64,000 bases of DNA from JACMRP01 sp047302465 (GCF_047302465.1 NZ_CP178621.1:2666001-2730000); one strand, 5' to 3'. Shown: positions 15,604-24,929, counted from the stretch's first letter. Notes: generated by a model from the sequence alone, not told the origin. Numbers and translations: made by a program.

Positions 15604-16626
15604 TTATTTTGCGAAATCTTCTTTTTTCATACCAAGCCAGTTCAATGCCGACTTCGAGAATAACCACTCTTGAGTTTCTTTATCATTCGGGAATGCGTCT
15701 TCAATCACCTTGCCTGGAATCTGCTCGCCGAGTGGGAATGGATAATCCGTTCCCAGACAGATTTTCTCGGCACCCACAAGCTCTACAAGATATTTCAAAG
15801 CTTTCGGGTCATGCACAAGACTGTCGAAATAAAAATGTCCTAAGTAATCCTTAGGCGGAACTTTGTTGTCCACCGCACACAAATCCGGGCGTGAATCAAA
15901 ACCATGCTGAATACGACCGATTGTGAATGGGAAAGATCCACCACCATGAGCAAATGCCACTCTTAACTTAGGAAACTTATGGAAGATGCCACCAAAGATC
16001 ATCGAGCTAATCGCTAACGATGTTTCCATTGGCATTCCCACAAGCCACGGCAGCCAGTACTTTTGCATTTTATCTTGGCCACGCATATCCCATGGATGAA
16101 CAAAGAGTGGCGCATCCAAGGCTTCACAGGCTTCATAGAAAGGATAAAGAGCTGGATCTGAAAGATTCCAATCATTCACATGCGAACCGATTTGAAAGCC
16201 TTTAAAGCCCAATTGCTTGATACAACGTTCAGCTTCTTTGGCAGCCATCTTTGGATCTTGCAATGGCACCGTTGCCAAACCCACGAAGCGTTTTGGATTG
16301 CTCTTCACGACCTCCGAGATGTGATCGTTAAGGAGCTTTGAAACCACCAAGCCGTCTTCGGCTTTGATGCCGTAGCTGAACATCACCGGGATTGTTGACA
16401 GGACCTGCACATGCACGTGGTGCTTGTCGTATTCTTGTAAGCGAACTTCGGGGTTCACACAGTTTTCCTGAACACGACGGAAGAACTTTCCGGAATCATC
16501 CACCATATCAAAGTCAGTACAGCCAGGACATTGCTTCAGTTGAATGAAGCCGCCATAGCCAAACATCTTTTTAAAATCTGGGAGCTCGGGCGGCAAAATG
16601 TGAGTATGAATATCAATCTTAAGCAT
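15604..16626 (-). CDS. nbaD: 2-amino-3-carboxymuconate-6-semialdehyde decarboxylase
   Basis: 340 residues of the amidohydrolase superfamily. ACMSD converts ACMS to 2-aminomuconate semialdehyde (EC 4.1.1.45) and diverts the pathway away from spontaneous quinolinate formation. The metal site is intact: His7 and His9 (DIHTHI), His177 (FVHPWD), the catalytic His227 (FAHGGG) and Asp294 (LGTDYPFP). The length is normal for the family. It overlaps the end of the dioxygenase gene by 8 bases, which indicates tight co-translation. Cytoplasmic. Neighbours supply the steps before and after, so the assignment is firm. Confidence 0.93.
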   Translation of the reverse strand: MLKIDIHTHILPPELPDFKKMFGYGGFIQLKQCPGCTDFDMVDDSGKFFRRVQENCVNPEVRLQEYDKHHVHVQVLSTIPVMFSYGIKAEDGLVVSKLLNDHISEVVKSNPKRFVGLATVPLQDPKMAAKEAERCIKQLGFKGFQIGSHVNDWNLSDPALYPFYEACEALDAPLFVHPWDMRGQDKMQKYWLPWLVGMPMETSLAISSMIFGGIFHKFPKLRVAFAHGGGSFPFTIGRIQHGFDSRPDLCAVDNKVPPKDYLGHFYFDSLVHDPKALKYLVELVGAEKICLGTDYPFPLGEQIPGKVIEDAFPNDKETQEWLFSKSALNWLGMKKEDFAK

Positions 16627-17137
16627 TCGCCCACTTTCGTCCGTTCACATGGCCACACTTTGTGCATTTGGTATGTGCGCTATTGTAATAGCGTTCAAAC
16701 ACCGGCGGGAAATCTGTTTCAACATTCTTAAGCGTAAAATACTCTTCATAAAGTTTGGTGCCGCACGTCTCGCAGTACCATTGAAGGCCATCAATCTCGC
16801 CATCTCTGCGACGGCGCTCGATCACCAGACCGATAGACCCCGCTTCACGTTGAGGCGAGTGTGGAGTGTTTGGCGGAAGCAAGAAAATATCACCCGCAGT
16901 GATGCGGATGTCTTCCATCTTCCCCTGCTCGTTAATCACCTTCAGGGTCATGTTGCCTTCAAGCTGATAAAAGAACTCTTCGCTTTGATTTACGTGAAAA
17001 TCAGTGCGTGCATTCGGGCCGCCCACAACCATCACCATGAACTCGCGGTCTTTCCAGACCACTTTGTTGCCAACAGGTGGTTTTAGCAGATGGCGATTCT
17101 CATCAATCCATTTTTTAAAGTTAAAGGCTTTTTCCAT
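16619..17137 (-). CDS. nbaC: 3-hydroxyanthranilate 3,4-dioxygenase
   Basis: 172 residues, a cupin that opens the ring of 3-hydroxyanthranilate to ACMS (EC 1.13.11.6). Iron ligands His48, Glu54 and His93 and the substrate-binding Arg44 region (NARTDFHVNQSEEFFYQ) are present. The C-terminus carries the second, rubredoxin-like metal site found in bacterial enzymes: Cys122, Cys125, Cys158 and Cys161. It lies 2 bases after the RidA-family gene and overlaps nbaD. Vertebrate enzymes lack the four-cysteine site, so this is the bacterial type. Confidence 0.94.
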   Translation of the reverse strand: MEKAFNFKKWIDENRHLLKPPVGNKVVWKDREFMVMVVGGPNARTDFHVNQSEEFFYQLEGNMTLKVINEQGKMEDIRITAGDIFLLPPNTPHSPQREAGSIGLVIERRRRDGEIDGLQWYCETCGTKLYEEYFTLKNVETDFPPVFERYYNSAHTKCTKCGHVNGRKWANA

Positions 17138-17139
17138 GA

Positions 17140-17571
17140 CTAGACGCCCTTCTTAGAGTCCATCACCGCAATACATTTAAGCTCGATCGCAATAGGTGTT
17201 GGTAACGCATTGATCTCGAGCGTGGTACGGCACGGAGGATTTTCTTTAAAGTACTCTGCCCACAGGCGGTTATAGATCGGAAAATCGGCTTTCATATTGG
17301 TCAAATACACAGTCACGTCGACTAGATTTCCCCAGCTAGAGCCCGAGTCTTCCAAGATTGAACGAACGTTTTTAAAAACACTGTGACATTGAGCTTCGAT
17401 ATCATAAGCTCTGATACTGCCGTCCGTATTCAGTTCAACACCTGGAATGACTTTGGTGCCACGTTCACGGGGCCCTACGCCTGAAAGAAACAATAAATTT
17501 CCCACAACACGTGCGTGAGGATAATTTCCAACAGGTTCTGGGGCCTTCATTGAGTTCTTAGCTTCTGACAT
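17140..17571 (-). CDS. nbaF: 2-aminomuconate deaminase (RidA family)
   Basis: 143 residues of the RidA/YjgF fold (VGNLLFLSGVGPRERG, VFKNVRSILEDSGSSW, LVDVTVYLTNM, and the usual RTTLEINALP end with the conserved Arg). In this operon the expected role is hydrolytic deamination of 2-aminomuconate to 4-oxalocrotonate (EC 3.5.99.5). RidA proteins also remove reactive enamines, so the name rests on context. It sits between the semialdehyde dehydrogenase (3-base gap) and the dioxygenase (2-base gap). Confidence 0.85.
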   Translation of the reverse strand: MSEAKNSMKAPEPVGNYPHARVVGNLLFLSGVGPRERGTKVIPGVELNTDGSIRAYDIEAQCHSVFKNVRSILEDSGSSWGNLVDVTVYLTNMKADFPIYNRLWAEYFKENPPCRTTLEINALPTPIAIELKCIAVMDSKKGV

Positions 17572-17574
17572 GGA

Positions 17575-19020
17575 CTACTCCATTCCTATACAAATATTTT
17601 TAACTTCACTCATAAATTCAAGAGCGTGCTTCCCGCCCTCGCGCCCCACACCGGATTCTTTCACGCCTCCAAACGGAGTGCGCAGATCACGGAGCATCCA
17701 GGTATTCACCCAAACAATGCCGCTTTCAATTTTTTGCGCGATTCTGTGACCGCGCTTTAAATCCTGAGTCCACACGCTAGCCGCTAGGCCGTACTTAGTG
17801 GAATTCACCATTTTCAAAACTTCGTCTTCGCTTTCAAAAGGTGTCAAAGTCGCGACAGGACCGAAGATCTCTTCTTGATTTACTTTGGATTGATATGAAA
17901 GGCCTTCGATGAGTGTTGGCTGAATGTAATAGCCACCGGCGAACTCGCCACCCATTTCGGCTTTTTTGCCACCGCAAAGGATTGTGGCTTTTTCGCCTTT
18001 GGCATGTTCGATGTATGAAAACACTTTGTCTTGATGATCTTTGGAGACGACCGCGCCTTGTTGGGTCTCGGGCTTTAAAGGATCGCCTTGTTTTAATTGC
18101 AGCGTTTTTTCAACCAAAGCTGCTTTGAATTTTTCGTAAATAGATTTTTCAACAAAGATACGTGAACCGCACAGACAAATCTGCCCTTGGTTCGAGAAGC
18201 TTGAACGCACAGTGGTTTCAACGGCTTTGTTAAAATCGCAATCGGCAAAAACGATATTGGCGTTCTTGCCACCCATCTCGAGCGAAATCTTTTTAAAGCT
18301 TCCCGCGATCGATTGGGCAATATGCCTGCCGGTTGCTGTACTTCCCGTGAAGGACACAGCTTTAATGCTTGGATGATTCACCATCGGCGCACCAACCTCG
18401 GGGCCACGGCCGTGAATGATATTTAGCACCCCTTTAGGCAGTCCTACTTCAATCGCAATCTCGCTGAGCAAGAAAGCTGTCATCGGAGTGAGCTCTGATG
18501 GTTTTGCGACGACAGTATTACCGGCAACTAGTGCCGGAGCAATTTTCCATGTGAAAAGATACAGCGGCAAATTCCACGGAGAGATACATGCGACGACCCC
18601 CAGTGGAGAATACGTCACATAGTTCAGAGCTCTGGTATCTGTTTGGAAAGTTTCACCATGAAACTGAGTCATAGCATCCGCAAAGAACTCGAAGTTAGTT
18701 TTACTACGCGGAATATCGACAGTGCCTGAAACACTCACGGGCTTGCCGCTATCGATAGATTCAGCCAATGTCAGTGCATCGTGCTTTTCTTGAATTTTGT
18801 CAGCAATCTTTCTCATGAAACGAACGCGGGTCTCTACCGAAGTTTGGGACCATGCAGGGAATGCTTGCTCTGCGGCTGCAACAGCCTCCGAAACATCCGC
18901 TTCGCTAGAGTCTGGCACCAAAGAGTACACTTGGCCGGTTGCCGGGTTTACGTTGTCCAAGAATTTTTTGTTCTTGGGCTCTTTCAGTTCGCCATTGATG
19001 TAATTCAAAATCTTTTTCAT
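17575..19020 (-). CDS. nbaE: 2-aminomuconate 6-semialdehyde dehydrogenase
   Basis: 481 residues of the aldehyde dehydrogenase family. It has the NAD-binding FTGSTATGRHIA stretch, the general base Glu in LEMGGKNANIV (about 250) and the catalytic Cys in SNQGQICLCGSRIF (about 285). It is predicted to oxidise 2-aminomuconate semialdehyde to 2-aminomuconate (EC 1.2.1.32). Family resemblance to hydroxymuconic semialdehyde dehydrogenases is high, but the neighbours favour the amino substrate. Its ATG shares one base with the kynB stop (TGATG). Cytoplasmic, with no export signal. Confidence 0.92.
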   Translation of the reverse strand: MKKILNYINGELKEPKNKKFLDNVNPATGQVYSLVPDSSEADVSEAVAAAEQAFPAWSQTSVETRVRFMRKIADKIQEKHDALTLAESIDSGKPVSVSGTVDIPRSKTNFEFFADAMTQFHGETFQTDTRALNYVTYSPLGVVACISPWNLPLYLFTWKIAPALVAGNTVVAKPSELTPMTAFLLSEIAIEVGLPKGVLNIIHGRGPEVGAPMVNHPSIKAVSFTGSTATGRHIAQSIAGSFKKISLEMGGKNANIVFADCDFNKAVETTVRSSFSNQGQICLCGSRIFVEKSIYEKFKAALVEKTLQLKQGDPLKPETQQGAVVSKDHQDKVFSYIEHAKGEKATILCGGKKAEMGGEFAGGYYIQPTLIEGLSYQSKVNQEEIFGPVATLTPFESEDEVLKMVNSTKYGLAASVWTQDLKRGHRIAQKIESGIVWVNTWMLRDLRTPFGGVKESGVGREGGKHALEFMSEVKNICIGME

Positions 19021-19655
19021 CAGCGTGTCTCCGCATATTTTCGCAAGATAGCTCTGACCGGAGTTGCATCCGCCCCTTCAATTTTTAGTGGTAATGCAAT
19101 CAACTCGTAAGTGCCTTCTTGAACATGATCCAACACAATCCCCTCAAGAATCGCCATATCGTGCTTATGAATAGCCAAGTGACTCTCTAGAACCTTATCC
19201 GTCGCAGGATCTACTGACGGGGTATCAATGCCTACAAGAATGACCTTCTTCTCGTGCAGGTAATTCACAAGCTCTGCCGAGAGCGCATTAAAATCGTCAT
19301 TCCATTGATAAGGGTTCGGAAAAGATTTGGTTTTAAACAAAACCCGTGGGGCTTGAATGTTTTTGCCCTTCAAGTCCGCAACCTGAATGCGCGCACCGCG
19401 AGGTAAAGAAACCTCGATCACTTGCGCATGACCTAAGTAAAAATCCAAAGAGCGGGTCTCGATGGACTCAGAACGAGGTGCGTAATGGTTAGGCGCATCG
19501 GTATGAGCCCCCAAATGCACGGTCGTCGTGATCTTTGAGAGTGTCAGATGCTGCCCTTTATCGGTGCTCATCAGAAATTCTTCGCTAAAAGGGGTATCCC
19601 CCGGGAACACCGCCATACGAGAATTGATGGTAGGAGTAATATCGATAATTTCCAA
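19020..19655 (-). CDS. kynB: Kynurenine formamidase
   Basis: 211 residues of the cyclase-type metal hydrolases (PF04199). The signature HLGAHTDAPNHY provides His47, His51, Asp53 and His57 for the metal centre. It hydrolyses N-formylkynurenine to kynurenine (EC 3.5.1.9). The start is a TTG with GAGAGG about 5 bases ahead; no ATG is available upstream. It is the first gene of the minus-strand operon and is separated by only 61 bases from the divergent plus-strand operon. Confidence 0.92.
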   Translation of the reverse strand: MEIIDITPTINSRMAVFPGDTPFSEEFLMSTDKGQHLTLSKITTTVHLGAHTDAPNHYAPRSESIETRSLDFYLGHAQVIEVSLPRGARIQVADLKGKNIQAPRVLFKTKSFPNPYQWNDDFNALSAELVNYLHEKKVILVGIDTPSVDPATDKVLESHLAIHKHDMAILEGIVLDHVQEGTYELIALPLKIEGADATPVRAILRKYAETR

Positions 19656-19716
19656 TCTTGCCTCTCTGAAAACATCAAGCTAACCTTAGGCCGATTATTC
19701 TACAAGGCGGGGCTGA
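19656..19716. promoter_or_regulatory. Short divergent promoter region of the two kynurenine operons
   Basis: Only 61 bases separate the TTG of kynB from the ATG of nbaG. Promoters for both operons must overlap here or extend into the genes, so a single bound regulator could control both. I could not fix -35/-10 boxes. No regulator gene lies in the cluster. Confidence 0.6.
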
Positions 19717-20529
19717 ATGGTGAAAGAAAAAATGACCAAGGACAATAAGATAAATACGGTTTATTGGGCCGATGTGCTGCACGGAGCCAGACTCAATCAC
19801 ACGCCGATTCCTCAAATCAGCAAGGAAATCTCGTCGTTTTCCAGAGCCGAAGCCTACACTATTCAAGAACTACAAATGAAAGCCTGCCTAAAAAGCGGAG
19901 AAACTCAAGTCGGCTGGAAAATGGGACTCACTTCCGAGGCAAAACGCCGTCAGATGAAATTGGATTCCCCGCTCTATGGGTTTTTGACGGATAAGATGCA
20001 AGTCGCTAACGAGGGCACTTTTGTCCTTGAGGGCTCTATCCACCCTAAAATCGAACCCGAAATTGCATTTTCGATCAATAAAGACCTGTCGGGCACTGTC
20101 ACTCGCGAGCAAGTCCTTGCTGCTTGCGGCGGCGTTGCCAGTGCGCTCGAGATTTTGGATTCCCGCTATACCGAGTTCAAATACTTCTCGATGGAAGATG
20201 TGATTGCCGACAACTCGTCGTCGTCAGATTTCGTCGTGGGACCTTGGGTGACGAAATTTGAGAGTCTGGATTTAGTAAATCTAAAAATGGAGATGAGTGT
20301 CGACGGAAAACTTGTTCAATCCGGTTTTTCAAAAGACATTTCCGGCGACCCCGTAGAATCCGTTGTGCAATTATGCGCTTTGCTTGCAGAGCGTGGGCAA
20401 TCGCTGAAAAGCGGCAGTATCGTTCTTGCTGGAGCCGCGACTGCTGCTGAAATGTTGAAGCCTGGAATGAAAATCAGTTTGTACGTGGACCACTTACCAG
20501 CGGTCTCTGTTAGCGTGAAGGGAAGTTAA
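19717..20529 (+). CDS. nbaG: 2-oxo-3-hexenedioate (4-oxalocrotonate) decarboxylase
   Basis: 270 residues of the fumarylacetoacetase-like hydratase/decarboxylase family. GWKMGLTSEAKRRQM, SPLYGFLTD and the acidic metal site in HPKIEPEIAF (Glu-x-Glu) are all present. It would decarboxylate the 4-oxalocrotonate made by NbaF to 2-oxopent-4-enoate (EC 4.1.1.77). The sister enzyme 2-oxopent-4-enoate hydratase has the same fold, so that alternative is open. AAGGCGG precedes the ATG at 19717. It is the first gene of the plus-strand operon, 2 bases before kynU. Confidence 0.83.
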   Translation: MVKEKMTKDNKINTVYWADVLHGARLNHTPIPQISKEISSFSRAEAYTIQELQMKACLKSGETQVGWKMGLTSEAKRRQMKLDSPLYGFLTDKMQVANEGTFVLEGSIHPKIEPEIAFSINKDLSGTVTREQVLAACGGVASALEILDSRYTEFKYFSMEDVIADNSSSSDFVVGPWVTKFESLDLVNLKMEMSVDGKLVQSGFSKDISGDPVESVVQLCALLAERGQSLKSGSIVLAGAATAAEMLKPGMKISLYVDHLPAVSVSVKGS

Positions 20530-20531
20530 AA

Positions 20532-21788
20532 ATGTCTTTAGCCGATGCTCGTGCCCTTGATCAAAAAGATCCTCTTAGAAGTTTCCGTGATGAGTTTGTT
20601 TTTCCTGAAACGAAATCTGGCCAAGCGCCAATGTATTTCGCAGGGCACTCTTTAGGTTTGATGCCAAAGAAAGCAGAAACTTATATCAACCAAGAACTCA
20701 AAGCTTGGGGCAAATACGGCGTTGAAGGCCACTTCGAAGGCGAACATCCTTGGCTTCCGTATCACGAAAATATCACAGGCAGCTTTGCCCGCCTTGTCGG
20801 CGCCAAGGAAGAAGAAGTCGTTGCTATGAACACTTTGACGGTGAATCTGCACCTACTGATGGTCAGCTTCTACCGTCCGACGAAATCTCGTTTTAAAATT
20901 CTGATTGAAGCTAACACCTTCCCGTCTGACAAATACGCGGTTGACTCTCAAGCGCGCTTTCATGGTTTTGATCCACGCGAAGCAGTTGTTGAAATCAAGC
21001 CTCGTGCTGGCGAAGATCACCTTCGCGAAGAGGATCTTTTGCAGAAAATCCAAGACCTCGGAGAGTCTCTATGCCTTGTGATGCTTGGCAATTGTAATTA
21101 TCTTTCAGGCCAATGCTTCCCTTTCCAAAAAATCACCGAGAAAGCTCATAGTGTTGGTGCCGTTGCTGGATTTAACCTTGCGCACGGAGCTGGCAACTTG
21201 TTCTTGCAACTTCATGACTGGAAAGTCGATTTTGCAGTTTGGTGCTCTTACAAATATCTGAACGCAGGCCCCGGCGGTATTGCTGGCGCCTTTGTTCATC
21301 AAACGCATTTGAATTCTAAATCTCTGCCGCGCTTTGAAGGCTGGTGGGGGCAAAACAAATCTATCCGTTTTAAAATGGGACCTGACTTTGATGCTATCCC
21401 AACTGTCGAAGCATGGCAGCTTAGCAATCCTCCCATTTTTCAATTAGCAAGCTTAAGAGCTTCTATGGAACTTTTTGACAAAGCCACGATGAAAGGGCTT
21501 CGCGAAAAAGGCGAAAAGCTTACAAGCTATTTTGAAAACCAAATCCGTACAGAGCTTGAAGGACATGTCAGTATCGTGACACCGCCACTGCCTCAGCGCG
21601 GGTCCATGCTCTGTTTGCGCTTTAAAAAATCACCGCGCGCTTGGGCCGGCAAATTGCGCGAGCGTGGAGCCTTCGTTGATTTCCGCGAGCCTGATATCAT
21701 TCGTGCAACTCCGGCTCCTTTGTACAATTCTCATGAAGACATCTACCGTTTAGTGCAGACCTTCAAAGAGGTCATGCATGAATCCTAA
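20532..21788 (+). CDS. kynU: Kynureninase
   Basis: 418 residues, a fold-type I PLP enzyme. The PLP lysine is Lys241 in WCSYKYLNAGPGG, the kynureninase signature, and FNLAHGAGN carries the cofactor-contacting Asn/His segment (Asp is usual in this position in relatives). It cleaves 3-hydroxykynurenine to 3-hydroxyanthranilate and alanine (EC 3.7.1.3). The N-terminus (MYFAGHSLGLMP) matches the family and fixes the start. It overlaps kmo by 11 bases. Confidence 0.95.
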   Translation: MSLADARALDQKDPLRSFRDEFVFPETKSGQAPMYFAGHSLGLMPKKAETYINQELKAWGKYGVEGHFEGEHPWLPYHENITGSFARLVGAKEEEVVAMNTLTVNLHLLMVSFYRPTKSRFKILIEANTFPSDKYAVDSQARFHGFDPREAVVEIKPRAGEDHLREEDLLQKIQDLGESLCLVMLGNCNYLSGQCFPFQKITEKAHSVGAVAGFNLAHGAGNLFLQLHDWKVDFAVWCSYKYLNAGPGGIAGAFVHQTHLNSKSLPRFEGWWGQNKSIRFKMGPDFDAIPTVEAWQLSNPPIFQLASLRASMELFDKATMKGLREKGEKLTSYFENQIRTELEGHVSIVTPPLPQRGSMLCLRFKKSPRAWAGKLRERGAFVDFREPDIIRATPAPLYNSHEDIYRLVQTFKEVMHES

Positions 21789-23124
21789 GGTCACCATCAT
21801 TGGCGCAGGCCTTGTCGGCTCTTTGTGGGCTGTCCTTCTGCGCAAGAGAAACATTGATGTCACTGTATTTGAAAAACGTTCGGATCCTCGCTTGTCAAAA
21901 AACGAGGCTGGACGTTCTATCAACTTGGTCATCACTTCTCGTGGTGTGCATGCCTTAGAACAAGCAGGTCTTTTACAAAAAGCTCTGGAACTTGCAGTTC
22001 CTGTCTATGGGCGCATGATTCATGCAAAAACCGGAGAACTGGCTTACCAGCCCTATGGGCAGGAAAACGAGCGCAATCTTTCTATTTCCAGAAGTGCGCT
22101 GAATCAGTTTTTGATCGAAGAAGCCGAAAATGCTGGTGCGAAAATTCACTTTCAGCATGAGCTTTCGCAAATAGACCTTAAAAAGAAAACCGTGTCGTTC
22201 TCTTCCGGAGAACAGCATTCTTACGATCTTCTATTCGGGACAGATGGCGCTGGCAGTCTAGTTCGCAAAAACCTAGCGAAGCAATATCCAGATCAAGTTC
22301 AAGAATCCACCGAGTGGTTGCCAGCAGATTACAAAGAGCTTTTCTTACCTGCACCCAACTCTTTAGATCGAAAAGCCCTGCATATTTGGCCGCGTGGCTC
22401 GCATATGATGATGGCACTTGCGAATTTGGATGGCAGCTTTACAGTCACTCTGTATTTACCAAAAGCCAGCCGCCCTATCAGTTTTGAAAACATCAAGAAC
22501 ACCAAAGACGTAGAAGATCTCTTCAAGAACGAATTCCCAGACGCGATTCCTCTGATGCCGCAATACCTTTCGGACTTTACTCACAACCCGCAAGGAGCTC
22601 TTGGCACCGTTCGCTGCTCAAAATGGGTTTTTGAAAACTCTGTCGCATTAATGGGTGACGCTGCTCATGCGATTGTCCCGTTTTTTGGCCAAGGGATGAA
22701 CTCGGGCTTTGAAGACTGTACGAACTTTCTAAAAATTCTGGATCGCAAGAATCAAAATTGGTCCGAGGCTTTATCAGAATACGATCAAACGCAACGACCG
22801 AACGCCAACGCCATTGCCGATATGGCGATTGAAAACTGGTACGAGATGAGTGAAAAGGTCGCTGATCCTCAGTTCCAACTGCGTAAAAAAGTTGAAGGTA
22901 TACTGGAAAAGAAATTCCCCGACCTTTTTAAGTCCCGATATGGAATGGTGACTTACACGCTGATTCCGTATCATCTGGTGCAGAAAGCGGGACACCTCCA
23001 AGATCAAATTTTTGCGGAACTCCTCAAAGACATCAAATCCCCAGACGAGTTTTCTCTAGTCAACGCGGAGGCGCTCTTAAAACGGATTTACGAGCCCTTC
23101 TTAAAAAATCACGGGATCATTTGA
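21778..23124 (+). CDS. kmo: Kynurenine 3-monooxygenase
   Basis: 448 residues, a flavoprotein hydroxylase. The FAD dinucleotide-binding motif is GAGLVGSLWAVLLRKR, the second FAD contact is VALMGDAAHAIVPFFGQGMN, and the family segment is RSINLVITSRGVHALE. It hydroxylates kynurenine to 3-hydroxykynurenine with NADPH and O2 (EC 1.14.13.9). The C-terminal extension after about residue 380 is shorter and less hydrophobic than the membrane anchor of mitochondrial KMO, so it is probably soluble. It is the last gene of the plus-strand operon. Its presence commits the pathway to 3-hydroxyanthranilate rather than anthranilate. Confidence 0.95.
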   Translation: MNPKVTIIGAGLVGSLWAVLLRKRNIDVTVFEKRSDPRLSKNEAGRSINLVITSRGVHALEQAGLLQKALELAVPVYGRMIHAKTGELAYQPYGQENERNLSISRSALNQFLIEEAENAGAKIHFQHELSQIDLKKKTVSFSSGEQHSYDLLFGTDGAGSLVRKNLAKQYPDQVQESTEWLPADYKELFLPAPNSLDRKALHIWPRGSHMMMALANLDGSFTVTLYLPKASRPISFENIKNTKDVEDLFKNEFPDAIPLMPQYLSDFTHNPQGALGTVRCSKWVFENSVALMGDAAHAIVPFFGQGMNSGFEDCTNFLKILDRKNQNWSEALSEYDQTQRPNANAIADMAIENWYEMSEKVADPQFQLRKKVEGILEKKFPDLFKSRYGMVTYTLIPYHLVQKAGHLQDQIFAELLKDIKSPDEFSLVNAEALLKRIYEPFLKNHGII

Positions 23125-23247
23125 TGTAATCAGCGAAGCGCTCCTTTCAACCGTTTTACGTACGGGAGCGGTTTTCAGCGCGTACGAAAGTTCAGGACTG
23201 TTGGATCCGACTCCAGGGTGAAAGAATCACTTTATAAGGAGTCTACA
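23125..23247. promoter_or_regulatory. Spacer with weak hairpin between kmo and the next gene
   Basis: CGCTCC and GGAGCG form an inverted repeat around about 20 bases, followed by GTTTTC, a possible terminator for the kmo operon. AAGGAG lies 7 bases before the ATG at 23248. Confidence 0.4.
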
Positions 23248-23727
23248 ATGAAAAGTTTAGTTCTTTTGTGCTCAGTATTTTTAAGTTCGATTGCCTTCGC
23301 TAAAGAAATTACGAGAGAAGATGCCACAGAGTGTTTTCAGGCAGCAGGTTTCAACCAAAGAGTCTATTTCGTAAATGAAAAAGACGGTCTTTTGGTTTTC
23401 CAACAATCAGACGGCAATGTAGCGACATTCGGCCGTGCTACTGGAGCTGTCGTTAAAAGAACCAAAATCAGCAACGACATCCACGTTAAGTGTGAAGATG
23501 TAAAACACGAAACGATCGAAAGCTACTTCAATGACAGTTTAGTGCCGGCTTTGAGAAATTTCCGCTTGTCGAACAAAGTGTATGCTTCCAAGTCTAACAC
23601 GAAAACCGCGCTGATCAAAAAATGCGCTCAACTTGTGAAAAGCTTCGGTGGCAATGCAGACGCAATCTTTGCCGATGACAAGTCAGAAGCCGCAAAACCA
23701 GCAGGTTCTGAAAAAGGAACGAATTAA
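23248..23727 (+). CDS. Small secreted protein, unknown function
   Basis: 159 residues from the ATG preceded by AAGGAG. The frame extends to 23218, but that start lacks a ribosome-binding site and would push the signal peptide inward. The signal peptide is MKSLVLLCSVFLSSIAFAK. The mature part has three cysteines and charged, alternating segments. No domain was recognised. It is convergent with the hydrolase gene, 5 bases from its stop. Confidence 0.72.
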   Translation: MKSLVLLCSVFLSSIAFAKEITREDATECFQAAGFNQRVYFVNEKDGLLVFQQSDGNVATFGRATGAVVKRTKISNDIHVKCEDVKHETIESYFNDSLVPALRNFRLSNKVYASKSNTKTALIKKCAQLVKSFGGNADAIFADDKSEAAKPAGSEKGTN

Positions 23728-23732
23728 GTCAA

Positions 23733-24746
23733 TTAGTGGGTCGCAAAAAAGCGATCGATTCTATCAATGACTTTTGTACGAAGGCTGTCAGTTTCCTGCA
23801 AAATCTCGTGGCGAGCGCCCGGGACTTTGATGAGCTGACAGCTTTTTGCTTTTGCGCAGTACTGAGTTTGTTGTTTTGGCAAAACAACTTCGTCCTCGCC
23901 CGCTTGGAAAAGCAACATAGGAATATCTTTTGGCGGCGCGATCTTCGCAATACGCTTTACAGCTTTTGTCGCCTGTAAAACCCAGCGATTTGTCGGCCCC
24001 TGAATACCAATGCTTGGATTCTCCTGAAGCATCGATTGATGTAAACTCCAGCGTGCTTTACTGTGAGTCAGAACATTCTTGTCGAAATCTAAATACAAAT
24101 TGAACTCTTCTTTACCTGGCGCAAAGTTATTGCACATTTTCTCAGTCTTACAAAGAGTGAGTAACAAAGGCATTAAATAACGAGTGTCATAAACCACCGG
24201 CGCGCGAACGCCGAGCATCGGCGCCGAGAACACAACCGCATCCACCATGCCCTCACGAAGAGTTAATGCAGAAACGCCCGCACCCATGGAGTGAGCAACC
24301 AAGAACAATTTCTGCCCTTGGCGTTTGCTGCGAATGGATTGGATGTAATTTCCAAGATCTTTAGCGTAATCAGAGAAACTTTCAACGCTGCCCTTTTCAG
24401 GACTTTGTGGAAGCAAACGCTCGGAAGCCCCCTGCCCGCGATGATCCAAAATGTAAATCATCGAATAACCACGTTGAACAAGATCATAAGCAAGCTCGTA
24501 GTATTTCGGAATAAACTCGCCTTGTCCTGGAATCAAAAGAACATCGCCTTTGTCGCCAGTTCCCTCTAGCGTGAAGCTCGCAAGAGACAAGCCCCGCTGT
24601 CCCGAGATAGACTCATAACGCCCGTTTTGCGCTAAATAAGCTGCCACTTTAGAAGACATCGCTTCTTTAAGCTCTGCTTCGGGAATTGCAACCGCAATTC
24701 TTACGTTCAACAAGACTGTCAAAATTCCGAGGGTCAGCAAACGCAT
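23733..24746 (-). CDS. Exported alpha/beta hydrolase, lysophospholipase-like
   Basis: 337 residues with a signal peptide (MRLLTLGILTVLLNVRIAVA). It is a serine hydrolase: nucleophile Ser in VAHSMGAG (about 152), acid Asp in AGEDEVVLP (about 285), base His in GARHEIL (about 315), and the oxyanion-side segment DHRGQGAS. The layout is that of monoacylglycerol lipase / PldB-type lysophospholipases, usually about 330 residues. It probably acts on lysolipids in the periplasm or, after release, on foreign membranes. It stands alone; its upstream spacer is 183 bases. Confidence 0.85.
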   Translation of the reverse strand: MRLLTLGILTVLLNVRIAVAIPEAELKEAMSSKVAAYLAQNGRYESISGQRGLSLASFTLEGTGDKGDVLLIPGQGEFIPKYYELAYDLVQRGYSMIYILDHRGQGASERLLPQSPEKGSVESFSDYAKDLGNYIQSIRSKRQGQKLFLVAHSMGAGVSALTLREGMVDAVVFSAPMLGVRAPVVYDTRYLMPLLLTLCKTEKMCNNFAPGKEEFNLYLDFDKNVLTHSKARWSLHQSMLQENPSIGIQGPTNRWVLQATKAVKRIAKIAPPKDIPMLLFQAGEDEVVLPKQQTQYCAKAKSCQLIKVPGARHEILQETDSLRTKVIDRIDRFFATH

Positions 24747-24929
24747 GGGGTGTCTCCTAGTCGTTGCGGTTAAAAAGCAATAAAGGTGCCGCTATAAGGT
24801 CCACTACGAAGCCGCAAGAGCGATTCTCGGGACATACCGAGTGGCAAGAGTTTGGACAGTCCAGTAAGTATTTCCAGTGGACCTCAGTTTTCCCCGCTTT
24901 GGCCGCGTCTTATGAGAAACTCTTGAACC

